DNA of 64,000 bases from Kutzneria buriramensis. Lineage in GTDB: Bacteria; Actinomycetota; Actinomycetes; Mycobacteriales; Pseudonocardiaceae. Of the stretch, positions 35,082 to 42,859 are shown piece by piece. Location: assembly GCF_043575855.1 (NCBI RefSeq), contig NZ_CP144375.1, forward strand, positions 2,852,001 through 2,916,000. The letters are read 5' to 3'. A program made the position numbers and the translations under genes. The notes beneath the pieces were generated by a model. It saw nothing but the letters and a program-made list of their open reading frames with translations, was not told the DNA's origin and did no database searches. Every line of letters starts with the position of its first letter. The stretch's first letter is position 1.

Positions 35082-36179
35082 ATGACCACCATAACCAGCT
35101 ACGTCCGTTACCGTCCGGACCTGGAGCAGCCCTTCCCGAACGAGGAAGAACTGGTCCAGCAGGTCGTCACGGCGATGCTGCACGCCAACCAACAGGTCGC
35201 GGCCAAGCACCGGCACGGGCTCCGCGACGCACACGCCAAAAGCCACGGCGTGTTGGCCGGCGAACTGCGTGTCAAGCCGAGCCTGCCCAAGCACCTCGCC
35301 CAAGGCCTGTTCGCCGCCGAACACACCTATCCGGTGATCGTGCGGTTTTCCACCGCCCCAGGTGACCTGCGTTCCGACCAGGTTCCCGTGCAGCGTGGCA
35401 TGGCGATCAAGGTGATCGGCGCAACCGGGCCGCGGGCCGTCGACGACGGGTTCACCACCCAGGATTTTCTGCTCGTCAACCACGCCACACTGCCATTCGG
35501 GACGATCGGCGAGTACGCCAAACTCCAGAGGCTGCTGGAATCGCAGCCGCGGCAGAGCGACCAACAACTCCAGGTCGCCGGCCTGGGCGCCCGTCTCGCC
35601 GCCCGGACCCTGAGCCACCTCGGCCGGCCGTCGCCACCGCAGATCGAGACCCTTGCCGCCGCCAACAACCACATCCTCGGCGAGACGTTCCACTCCATGG
35701 CGGCCCTGCGCTATGGCGACCATGTCGCCAAGCTCTCGGCCGCGCCCCGCTCGACGAACGTGCGCGCACTGACCGGACGGCCGGTCGACAAGAAAGCCGG
35801 CGAGTCCGCGTTGCGTGACCTCGTCGTGGACTTCTTCGCGCACAACAGCGCCGAGTACGAACTGCGGGCGCAGCTGTGCACCGACATCGACCGGATGCCC
35901 GTGGAGGACGCCTCGGTGCTGTGGCAGGAAGAACTCTCACCCCACCAGGTGGTGGCGACCCTGCACCTGCCCGCGCAGGACGCCTACAGCGACGCCCGCC
36001 GCCGCTACGCCGACGACGTGCTCTCCTACAACCCGTGGCACGCCCTGGAAGCGCACCGTCCACTTGGCTCGATCATGCGATCCCGCCGCTCCGCCTATCC
36101 GCGGTCGAGCGAGTTCCGTCACACCTTCAACGGGATCGAGCAGCACGAGCCGGCGAGCATCGACGAGCTGCCGGCGTGA
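35082..36179 (+). CDS. Catalase-family heme protein (small catalase-related)
   Basis: I chose the ATG at 35082, 26 bases after the DyP stop and preceded by GGAG, because longer frames would run inside the DyP gene. The 365-residue protein lines up with the short catalase-related family: KSHGVLAGELRV with the distal His, VIVRFSTAPGD, QDFLLVNHATLPF with the Asn-like position, and near the end RRRYADDVLSYNPWHALEAHRP, where Tyr would be the proximal heme ligand. These proteins are much shorter than true catalases and lack the NADPH domain. Some act as peroxidases or on lipid hydroperoxides. The gene converges closely with tetR1 (five bases between stops). Confidence 0.82.
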   Translation: MTTITSYVRYRPDLEQPFPNEEELVQQVVTAMLHANQQVAAKHRHGLRDAHAKSHGVLAGELRVKPSLPKHLAQGLFAAEHTYPVIVRFSTAPGDLRSDQVPVQRGMAIKVIGATGPRAVDDGFTTQDFLLVNHATLPFGTIGEYAKLQRLLESQPRQSDQQLQVAGLGARLAARTLSHLGRPSPPQIETLAAANNHILGETFHSMAALRYGDHVAKLSAAPRSTNVRALTGRPVDKKAGESALRDLVVDFFAHNSAEYELRAQLCTDIDRMPVEDASVLWQEELSPHQVVATLHLPAQDAYSDARRRYADDVLSYNPWHALEAHRPLGSIMRSRRSAYPRSSEFRHTFNGIEQHEPASIDELPA

Positions 36180-36184
36180 GCCGG

Positions 36185-36862
36185 TCACACTTCGTCGACA
36201 GCGGAGACGTCGGGCAACGGGGCGGTGGCCACCCGGTGGGCTTCGTCGAGGGGCACGCCGAGCATGCGCAGCAGCTGTTCGGCAGCCTCGTCGCAGGTCG
36301 CGTCGGTCACCTTGTCCGGGCTGACCAGCGACATGTGCAGCACGGCCAGCAGCGCGCCGGCCGTGACCGCCAGCGCCAACCGGGAATCACCGACGGTGAA
36401 CAGGCCCGCTGCGGCGCCGGCTTCGATGTCGCGCAGCGCGCGTGGGGCGAGGCCCTCGTCGGCGTCGATGTAGGCCATGCCGTGCCGCACCAACACCTGC
36501 GCGGTCTGCGGGCGCGCCACCGCCAGCCGCGCAGTCAGCCGGACCGACCGCGCGAACGTCACCGCCGGATCGTCGGCGTCGATGGAGAGCGTGTCGAGCA
36601 GCTGGCCGAGCTGTTCGAGCACCTGCCTCACGGCCGCCTCGAACAGCTCCGTCTTGCTGGTGAAGTGGTTGTAGAACGAGCCGAAACCAACATCGGCCGC
36701 ATCGGTGATGTCCTGGATGCTCGCCGTGGACGCGGTGTCACCGGCCAGCAGAACGCGCGCGGCATCGATCAGCTTCTGCCGAGTCTGCGCCTTGCGCCGC
36801 GCCACCCGGGAGACCGGTTCGGCACGTTCGGATGAGGTCGCCACACTCTCAAGGTACTGCAT
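36185..36862 (-). CDS. TetR-family repressor 1
   Basis: The protein has the TetR N-terminal DNA-binding domain: RQKLIDAARVLLAG, then SIQDITDAADVGFGSFYNHFTSKTELFEAAV, with the recognition helix around VGFGSFYNHF. It then has a ligand-binding half of about 150 residues. ATG at 36862 or GTG at 36865 starts it. The box TGATGAATCAATCA at 36871-36884 overlaps its ribosome/promoter region, which suggests self-repression. The recognition helix (VGFGSFYNHFTSK) is nearly that of TetR 2 (VGMGSFYNHFGTR), so the two probably read the same operator. The inducer is unknown; aromatic compounds fit the target genes. Confidence 0.87.
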   Translation of the reverse strand: MQYLESVATSSERAEPVSRVARRKAQTRQKLIDAARVLLAGDTASTASIQDITDAADVGFGSFYNHFTSKTELFEAAVRQVLEQLGQLLDTLSIDADDPAVTFARSVRLTARLAVARPQTAQVLVRHGMAYIDADEGLAPRALRDIEAGAAAGLFTVGDSRLALAVTAGALLAVLHMSLVSPDKVTDATCDEAAEQLLRMLGVPLDEAHRVATAPLPDVSAVDEV

Positions 36863-36870
36863 CACAAACC

Positions 36871-36884
36871 TGATGAATCAATCA
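36871..36884 (-). promoter_or_regulatory. TetR-type operator before tetR1
   Basis: TGATGAATCAATCA matches 13 of 14 bases of the palindrome TGATGAATTCATCA. It starts nine bases upstream of the tetR1 start codon, where binding would block transcription or translation initiation. It is the third place in this cassette where the motif occurs. Confidence 0.6.
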
Positions 36885-37069
36885 CACCTCGTTCCGGTCG
36901 GTCTGACGGTTTCGGTGGCCCCAAGCCCGCCGAGACCGTCCAGGTTCAGGCCGTGCGAACTCCGCCGGTGAATCACCCGGACCGAGAAGCGGCCATCAGC
37001 AGGTCGCTCGCCGCGACCTGCGCCACCTCGAATCGTCCGCCAGCTGACCACCGGCGAGCCCGCACGTTC

Positions 37070-37780
37070 TCAGCCGGATTCAGACGATGGTGGCCTCAGC
37101 CGTCCTCGACCCGCCCACGGGGCACGGTCCGGGCCCGGATCGGCGAGGTCGACTTCCGGTAGCGAACGGCGGCTGATCAGCCGGGCCTCCTCGGCGGCGA
37201 GGCCGAACATGCGCAGCAGATCCTCTGTCACCTGGTCGGCGGCAGCAGCATCGTCCCGATCCGGACGATCGTGCAGAAACCGGCCCAGGCACAGTGCGGC
37301 GCCCGAGACGACGATCAACGCCAACTCGGCGTCGGGCGCCCGGAAGCGGCCGGCGCGGACCGCGGCATCGATATCGCGGCGGGCCCGCGGAGTGAGTGCC
37401 GAGTCCGCCCCCGCCTGCGGTACACCGGCGGACAGCAGCACCTTGCTCAGTGCCGGATTGTGCCGGTGCAGGCGTCCGGTCAACCGGAAGCTCAGCGCGA
37501 AAACCTCGGCCGGATCGTCCAAGCCACTGCCCACCTGATCGAGCAGCGCGCCATGTCGGTCGAGCGCGTCGGCCACGGCCGCGGCGTACAGCTCCTCCCG
37601 GGTGCCGAAATGGTTGTAGAACGAGCCCATCCCCACATCGGCCGCCTGGGTGAGCTCCAGGATCGGCACATTGGACCGTCCGGCGGCGATCAGCGCCTGA
37701 GCCGCCCGCACCAGCGCCGCGCGAGTGCGTGCCTTCCGCCGCGCCACCCGATTCAACGCGTTTCCCAACGGCTCGGCCAT
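37070..37780 (-). CDS. TetR-family repressor 2
   Basis: I chose the ATG at 37780. An in-frame start at 37858 would put 26 odd residues across the operator. The DNA-binding domain reads TRAALVRAAQALIAA, then PILELTQAADVGMGSFYNHFGTREELYAAAV. The C-terminal half resembles that of TetR 1 (ALTPRARRDIDAAVRAGRF here, GLAPRALRDIEAGAAAGLF there), so the two are paralogues. It diverges from the dioxygenase operon, and the palindromic operator lies between them. It is the likely repressor of that operon, with cross-talk from TetR 1 probable. Confidence 0.87.
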   Translation of the reverse strand: MAEPLGNALNRVARRKARTRAALVRAAQALIAAGRSNVPILELTQAADVGMGSFYNHFGTREELYAAAVADALDRHGALLDQVGSGLDDPAEVFALSFRLTGRLHRHNPALSKVLLSAGVPQAGADSALTPRARRDIDAAVRAGRFRAPDAELALIVVSGAALCLGRFLHDRPDRDDAAAADQVTEDLLRMFGLAAEEARLISRRSLPEVDLADPGPDRAPWAGRGRLRPPSSESG

Positions 37781-37811
37781 GACCCGCTCATCACCTCCGG
37801 CCCACCACCAC

Positions 37812-37841
37812 TTGACTTCTGATGAATTCATCATAGATGAT
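37812..37841 (+). promoter_or_regulatory. Candidate promoter of the dioxygenase operon, inside the operator
   Basis: TTGACT at 37812-37817 and GATGAT at 37836-37841 are separated by 18 bases and resemble -35 and -10 boxes. The operator covers the spacer and the -10, so a bound TetR dimer would exclude RNA polymerase. The GTG start follows 31 bases after the -10. Confidence 0.45.
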
Positions 37842-37853
37842 GAGTTCATCAGA
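37818..37853 (+). promoter_or_regulatory. 36-bp palindromic TetR-type operator (two boxes)
   Basis: The block begins TCTGATGAATTCATCA and ends TGATGAGTTCATCAGA, and reads almost the same on both strands. It contains a perfect 14-base palindrome at 37820-37833 and a second box at 37838-37851, centres 18 bases apart. It sits between the divergent tetR2 and dioxygenase genes, and can control both. Confidence 0.8.
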
Positions 37854-37872
37854 AACAACGAGGGAGGGACCC

Positions 37873-39006
37873 GTGATCGACCGTCACGACCCGCACACCG
37901 GACTGCACAGCGAGCAGGGCGCGCTGCGCGGCGAGCACCCCGGCCGCGCCCCCGACCCGATCATCAAGGTGCACGACCTGGCCTGGCTGGAATTCCAGAA
38001 GCCCGACCTGGAACGGGCCGAGATCTTCGCCCACGCCTTCGGCTTCACCACCGTCCTGCGCACCCATGACCAACTCCAGCTGCGCGGCACCGACCCGGGC
38101 TCACCCTGCGTGCTCATCCACCGCGGTCCGCGCTCCCGGTTCGTCGGCCCGGCGTTCCGGGCCGCCGACTCCCAGGACGTGATGCGCCTGGCGGACGCGA
38201 CCCGGCGACCGGTCACCCGACTGCCCGTGGTCCTCGGCGGCACCACCGTGGACCTCATCGACCCCAGCGGATGCCAGGTGCGGGTGGTCTCCGACACCGA
38301 CGAACTGCCCGCGCTGCCCGGACAACACCCACTGACGCTCAATCTCGGGCACGACGCACCCCGCATCAACACCACCCAGCGGCCGCCCCGCCAGCCAGTG
38401 TCCATCCAGCGTCTCGGCCACGTCGTGCTGCAAACCACCAAGTACCTCGAGACCCTGAACTGGTACCTGGGCCACCTGGGGCTGATCGTCAGCGATTTCC
38501 TCTACTACGCCGACCAGCGCGCACGCGGGCCGGTCATGAGCTTCATCCGCTGCGACCGCGGCGCCACCCCGACCGACCACCACACCCTGGCCCTGACGCT
38601 GGGTCCGAGCAACCGTTACGTGCACTCCGCCTACCAGGTCGCCGACCTCGACTCGCTGGCCGCCGGCGGCGAGTACCTGCGCGACCACGGCTACCACCGC
38701 TCCTGGGGCATCGGCCGGCACATCCAGGGCAGCCAGATCTTCGACTACTGGCGCGATCCCGACGACTTCCTGGTCGAGCACTTCACCGACGGCGACCTGT
38801 TCGACAACACCCTCGAACCCGGCTGGGCGCCGATGACCGCCTCCGGTCTGGCCCAGTGGGGACCACCGGCCACAAAGGACTTCCTGGGCGTCAAACCCGG
38901 CCGGGAATCCGCCCGCGAACTTCGCGAACTGCTCACCGCGCTGCGCGCGGACAACGAATTCGACCTGGACCGCCTGCGCGGCCTGATGAAAGTAGCCACG
39001 TCATGA
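37873..39006 (+). CDS. VOC-family extradiol ring-cleavage dioxygenase
   Basis: I chose the GTG at 37873, directly after GAGGGAGGG; upstream ATGs lie within the operator. The 377-residue protein has two vicinal-oxygen-chelate modules. The first (about 33-145) has DLAWLEFQKPDLERAEIF. The second (about 180-305) has LGHVVLQTTKYLETLNWY, YVHSAYQVADLDSL and DDFLVEHFTDGD. His183, His251 and Glu302 are the likely iron ligands of a type I extradiol dioxygenase. It would open a catechol-like ring. The next genes, an FAH-type hydrolase and a flavin hydroxylase, fit hydroxylation, ring cleavage and C-C hydrolysis of an aromatic substrate. The substrate is not evident. Confidence 0.82.
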   Translation: MIDRHDPHTGLHSEQGALRGEHPGRAPDPIIKVHDLAWLEFQKPDLERAEIFAHAFGFTTVLRTHDQLQLRGTDPGSPCVLIHRGPRSRFVGPAFRAADSQDVMRLADATRRPVTRLPVVLGGTTVDLIDPSGCQVRVVSDTDELPALPGQHPLTLNLGHDAPRINTTQRPPRQPVSIQRLGHVVLQTTKYLETLNWYLGHLGLIVSDFLYYADQRARGPVMSFIRCDRGATPTDHHTLALTLGPSNRYVHSAYQVADLDSLAAGGEYLRDHGYHRSWGIGRHIQGSQIFDYWRDPDDFLVEHFTDGDLFDNTLEPGWAPMTASGLAQWGPPATKDFLGVKPGRESARELRELLTALRADNEFDLDRLRGLMKVATS

Positions 39007-39938
39007 CCACCTCCGTGCTGCGCACCGCCGACGCCTGGTGGGTGCACACACCCGCCGGCGCGTTCCGCATCGACACCGCGGCCACCACGACCGCGGCACT
39101 GCTGGCCGATCGGCCGGCTGTCGACGCCGCCACCGCCGGGGACCCCGTGCCGGTCGACGATCTCGCCCTGGTCTCCCCGGTCACCACGCCGTGCCGGGTG
39201 GTCGCCCAGATGACCAACTTCGTCTCCCACGTCACCGACACCAACGGCGACCCCACCACCGTGCCGCTGACGTTCTTCCGCAAGTCCTCCGGCTCGATCA
39301 GCGGGCCGACCGACGACATCGTCAAACCGGCGCACGTGCGGCTGCTCGACTACGAGGTCGAGATCGGTCTGGTGATCGGCAGGGAGATCCCGACCGGCAC
39401 CACGATCACGGAAGACAACCTGGCCGAGCACATCGCGGGTCTTGTCGTCACCGACGACGTCTCCGCCCGCGACATCCAGCTGCCACAGACCCAGTTCTAC
39501 GAAGCCAAGTCGTACCCGAGCTTCACCCCGACCGGCCCGGCGCTGGTCCTGCTGGACGCCGACGAGCTCAAGCGCTTCACCGACCTGCGGCTGACGCTTC
39601 GGGTCAACGGCGAACCCCGGCAGAACATGACCGCCGCCGACATGATCTACCAGCCGCTCCAGGCCCTGCAGGCCCTGTCCCGGTTCCAGCGTCTCGATCC
39701 CGGCGACCTGGTGCTCACCGGAACTCCCGTCGGCACCGCGTTGAGCGCACCGCCGAAGCCCGTCGAGATCATCGCGTCACTGCTGCCGCCCGCGGTCAAG
39801 TGGAAGCTGTTCTTCTCGGGCCAGGCCAAGAATCCGAAGTACCTGCGCGACGGGGACATCGTCGAGGCACGGGTGGCCACCGACGACGGCGCCATCGACC
39901 TGGGCGCCCAGCGCACCGTCGTGCGGGAGGACCGGTGA
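39003..39938 (+). CDS. Fumarylacetoacetate hydrolase (FAH)-family protein
   Basis: The ATG overlaps the dioxygenase stop (ATGA). The 311-residue protein has the FAH fold in its last 210 residues: LDYEVEIGLVIG with the metal-binding Glu residues, VVTDDVSARDIQ with the third acidic ligand, AKSYPSFTPTGPALV, VNGEPRQNMTAADMIY, and LDPGDLVLTGTPVGT. Family members cleave or decarboxylate C-C bonds of acylpyruvates, often the ring-opened products of extradiol dioxygenases. The first 90 residues are a separate small N-terminal domain. Its position between ring-cleavage and hydroxylase genes supports a catabolic role. Confidence 0.87.
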   Translation: MTTSVLRTADAWWVHTPAGAFRIDTAATTTAALLADRPAVDAATAGDPVPVDDLALVSPVTTPCRVVAQMTNFVSHVTDTNGDPTTVPLTFFRKSSGSISGPTDDIVKPAHVRLLDYEVEIGLVIGREIPTGTTITEDNLAEHIAGLVVTDDVSARDIQLPQTQFYEAKSYPSFTPTGPALVLLDADELKRFTDLRLTLRVNGEPRQNMTAADMIYQPLQALQALSRFQRLDPGDLVLTGTPVGTALSAPPKPVEIIASLLPPAVKWKLFFSGQAKNPKYLRDGDIVEARVATDDGAIDLGAQRTVVREDR

Positions 39939-41458
39939 CCGACACGACGATCCCGGTCGTTGTCGTCGGCGCCGGGCCGACCGGACTCACCGCCGCGACG
40001 CTGCTCGCCCAGCGCGGCATCGAATGCCTGGTGCTGGACCGCTGGGAGTCGGTCTACCCGCAACCCCGCGCGGTCGCGCTGGACGACGAGGTCTACCGCA
40101 TCCTCGGCCGGCTCGGCGTGGCCGCGGACTTCGCCGCGATCTCCTGGCCCTGCAAGGGACTGCGGCTGGTGGACCGAAGCATGCGCGTGCTGGCCGAGTT
40201 CCGCCGCGACGGCAGCCACGGCCGGCACGGCTACCCCGAGGAGAGCCTGTTCGACCAGCCCGAGCTGGAGGCGATCCTGCGCGCGAACCTGCGGCGCCAC
40301 CCCGAAGCCGTCCTGCGCGGCGGCGTGGAGGTCACCGGCATCGCCCAGCATGACGACGGCGTGCGGGTCGCGGTCACCGACACCGCCACCGGCGAACGCG
40401 AGACCCTCCACGCGCGGTACGTGCTCGGCTGCGACGGCGCCAACAGCCTGACCCGCACTGCCATCGGCGCCACCATGCAGGACCTCAAGTTCACCCAGCG
40501 CTGGCTGGTCGTCGACATCGCCACCGACGCCGAACTCGGCGAATGGGAGGGCGTGCACCAGTTCTGCGACCCGGCCCGCGCCGGGACCTACATGCGGGTC
40601 GGCAAGACCCGTTACCGCTGGGAATTCCGGCTGCTGCCCGGAGAAACCGCCGACGACTACCGCGACCTGCCCCGACTGCACCCACTGATCAACCCCTGGA
40701 CCAAGGACATCCCCGTCGACCAGCTGGACATCGTCCGCATCACGGACTACACCTTCCGGGCGCAGCTGGCCGACCGATGGCGCGACCGGCGCGTGTTCCT
40801 GCTCGGCGACGCCGCCCATCTCACCCCGCCGTTCATCGGCCAGGGCATGGGCGCCGGCCTGCGCGACGCCGCCAACCTGGCGTGGAAGGTCGCCGGGGTG
40901 CTGGACGGCGCCCTGCCCGAATCCGCGTTGGACACCTATGAGATCGAGCGCAGACCACACGCCCGCGCGATGATCCGGCTGGCCAAGCTGGTCGGCGCCG
41001 TGATGACCGAAGGCGGCAACGTCGGCGACGCCGTCCGCCGGGTGGTCGCGCCGCGGGCGCACCTCGTGCCCGGCCTGGCCAAGCGGGTCATGGACAGCCG
41101 CACCCCCGCCCTGCACCGCTCCCAGTTGGTGCTGCGGCCCCGACTGGGGCCCTCGCTGGCCGGCACGCTATGCCCGAACGCGGCGCTGGGTGACGGGCGC
41201 CGGTTGGATGACGTGGCCGCCGGCCGGTTCGCGTTCGTCACCGCAGGCGAGCTCACCGCCCAGCACCGCGCCGACCTGGAACGGCGTGGGGTCGCCATCA
41301 TCCCGGTCCACCCTGGCCACCCACTGCACGGTTGGCTGGCCGCCGGTCACGCCCATGCTGCGCTCGTCCGTCCGGACGGGACGGTCATGCACGCCCTGCC
41401 CGCCTCTGGCGCCGGGTCGACGACGCCCCGCCGGGCCAAGCGACCACTCGCCATCTGA
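39935..41458 (+). CDS. FAD-dependent aromatic monooxygenase (MhpA/PheA-like)
   Basis: The start is a GTG overlapping the FAH stop as GTGA. A longer frame reaching back to 39038 lies over the FAH gene and is not used. The 507-residue protein has the group A flavin hydroxylase motifs: VVVVGAGPTGLTAATLLAQ, the DG motif GCDGANSLTR, and the GD motif VFLLGDAAHLTPPFIGQGM. The C-terminal 100 residues form the thioredoxin-like dimer domain typical of the larger members. It uses NAD(P)H and O2 to hydroxylate an aromatic ring, most likely making the catechol-type substrate of the dioxygenase two genes upstream. It resembles 3-(3-hydroxyphenyl)propionate hydroxylases in pattern. Confidence 0.87.
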   Translation: MTDTTIPVVVVGAGPTGLTAATLLAQRGIECLVLDRWESVYPQPRAVALDDEVYRILGRLGVAADFAAISWPCKGLRLVDRSMRVLAEFRRDGSHGRHGYPEESLFDQPELEAILRANLRRHPEAVLRGGVEVTGIAQHDDGVRVAVTDTATGERETLHARYVLGCDGANSLTRTAIGATMQDLKFTQRWLVVDIATDAELGEWEGVHQFCDPARAGTYMRVGKTRYRWEFRLLPGETADDYRDLPRLHPLINPWTKDIPVDQLDIVRITDYTFRAQLADRWRDRRVFLLGDAAHLTPPFIGQGMGAGLRDAANLAWKVAGVLDGALPESALDTYEIERRPHARAMIRLAKLVGAVMTEGGNVGDAVRRVVAPRAHLVPGLAKRVMDSRTPALHRSQLVLRPRLGPSLAGTLCPNAALGDGRRLDDVAAGRFAFVTAGELTAQHRADLERRGVAIIPVHPGHPLHGWLAAGHAHAALVRPDGTVMHALPASGAGSTTPRRAKRPLAI

Positions 41459-41490
41459 CTCAAACCCTTCACCTGGGAAAGGAATATCCG

Positions 41491-42060
41491 GTGCATACCA
41501 CTCATGCCGCGCGGATCACCGAACAGCTGCGACTTCCGGAGGAGTTTCGAGGCCCGACCGAGCACGTGGGGGCGGTGACGGGCGGCGCCGTCAACGTGAG
41601 CCTGACGATGTTGCACCATCCCGCGCTCGCGCAGCGCTACCACGCCTTCGGCATCGGCTTCATCGCCGACGGCGTGTTGCCCGCGCGGGACCGCGAACTG
41701 ATCATTCTGCGTACGTCCTGGCGGTGCGCGAGCGAGTACGAATGGGCCCACCACACCCGGATCGGCCTGGAGTGCGGCCTGACCGAGGCGGCGATCCGCC
41801 GCGTCACCGAAGGCGAACTCGACGGGTGGGACGCCCGCGACGCCGAACTCCTATCCATTGTGGACAGTGTGGTGCTCGACCACACCCTGGACGACCGGCA
41901 ATGGGTCGCCCTGTCCACGCGGTACGGCACCGCAGGCGCCATCGAGACGGTGATGCTGGCCGGCCACTACGCCATGCTGGCCGGGCTGCTCAACAGCGCC
42001 GGCACCCGCGTCGAACCGGGCATGACCGCACTCGTCCCTCTCCACGCGCGGCACGTTTGA
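41491..42060 (+). CDS. Carboxymuconolactone decarboxylase/AhpD-family protein
   Basis: The GTG at 41491 follows GGGAAAGGA. The 189-residue helical protein has the CMD pattern LPARDRELIILRTSWRCASEYEWAHHTRIGLECGLTE, in which the usual CxxC pair of AhpD is replaced by C-A-S-E-Y-E-W-A-H-H. The His pair and Glu are as in gamma-carboxymuconolactone decarboxylase-like proteins. It may act on a lactone or ring-opened intermediate of the pathway, or as a peroxidase partner. It is the last intact gene of the operon. Confidence 0.8.
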   Translation: MHTTHAARITEQLRLPEEFRGPTEHVGAVTGGAVNVSLTMLHHPALAQRYHAFGIGFIADGVLPARDRELIILRTSWRCASEYEWAHHTRIGLECGLTEAAIRRVTEGELDGWDARDAELLSIVDSVVLDHTLDDRQWVALSTRYGTAGAIETVMLAGHYAMLAGLLNSAGTRVEPGMTALVPLHARHV

Positions 42061-42267
42061 CCATCGGCACATCCGCTCCTCAGGCCGGGACATCGGGCTC
42101 GCCTCGGTCGTCGCTCTGTTGACCACCAGATCGACCGCATGATCGCCGAACTGGTCAATGCCCGCGACGTGCTGGACGACGTGATCGACGCCGCCTGCGA
42201 CGGGAACGATGGCGGCACTCCCATGATGTGAGCGGCCTGGGCACCGCCGGTTGGCTCTGCCAGTCTC

Positions 42268-42660
42268 GTGGCCGACAAGGACCGTGGCGTGCACGCCGAG
42301 GCCGACCGCGTGCACGTGATCAACCACGAGGGCAAGCACTTCAAGGTGCGCGGACCGCTGAACGTGCCCCGCTCGCCCCAGGGACATCCGCTGCTGGTGC
42401 AGGCCGGATCGTCGGAGGACGGCCGGGACTTCGCGGCCCGGCACGCGGAGGCGGTGTTCACGGCGCAGCAGACCCTGGACGAGGGCAACGGTTTCTACAC
42501 CGACCTGAAGGACCGGGCCGCGCGGCTCGGACGCGACCCCGAGCAGGTCCTGATCCTGCCCGGCATTGTGCCGGTCATCGGCGACACCGAGGAAGAAGCC
42601 CGCGAACTGGACGCCGCCGCCGCGACCCTGAGCCACCTTACCGGCGGCCGCGGCGATTGA
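42268..42660 (+). pseudogene. Fragment of an FMN-dependent LLM-class monooxygenase
   Basis: The 130-residue frame matches only the middle of NtaA/SnaA/DszA-type flavin monooxygenases: ERGV-like DRGVHAEADRVHVINHEGKHF, FKVRGPLNVPRSPQG, LVQAGSSEDGRDFAARHAE, AVFTAQQTL, and VLILPGIVPVIGDTEEEA. The catalytic N-terminal half and the C-terminal third of a normal 430-450 residue enzyme are missing. The frame ends shortly after LSHLTGGRG. It is a relic, probably of another oxygenase in the same catabolic cluster. The 207 bases before it hold no gene; a 30-codon ATG frame there has no recognisable match. Confidence 0.8.
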
Positions 42661-42808
42661 CCGGGCATGTGAGCGCGGCGCGGATGCCGCCGGTGCCCGT
42701 GGGCCCGGCGCCGAGGGCACGGCACACCTCTTGGGCGCAGGCTGGGCCGTCGCGGTGTGCATGCGGTGAGGATCTGAACGCCCTCTGCCACCGTTGCGCA
42801 GGAACGAG

Positions 42809-42841
42809 TCTGCCCCGTCGAGTGGCACTCGACGGGGCAGA
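42809..42841 (-). terminator. Strong hairpin terminator after the RIP gene
   Basis: A perfect inverted repeat with 16-base arms starts 18 bases beyond the RIP stop. The left arm begins TCTGCCCCGTCGAGTG, and the right arm begins CACTCGACGGGGCAGA. The loop is essentially one base, so a few arm bases must open. No U-run is needed in actinomycetes. It would also stop plus-strand transcription from the catabolic operon. Confidence 0.8.
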
Positions 42842-42859
42842 GGGAATCGGAATCCGGAG

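Noticed and set aside
37781..37858. Longer TetR 2 starting at 37858
   Set aside because: The extra 26 residues would be encoded by the operator itself and are unlike TetR N-termini. The ATG at 37780 begins just before the DNA-binding domain.
39038..39934. Upstream extension of the flavin hydroxylase to 806 codons
   Set aside because: The extension lies over the FAH-family gene. The GTG at 39935 overlaps the FAH stop and directly precedes the FAD-binding motif.
39647..41116. Minus-strand open frame of 489 codons opposite the flavin hydroxylase
   Set aside because: The hydroxylase motifs on the plus strand are continuous through this region; the minus frame is a Gly/Val/Gln-rich shadow.
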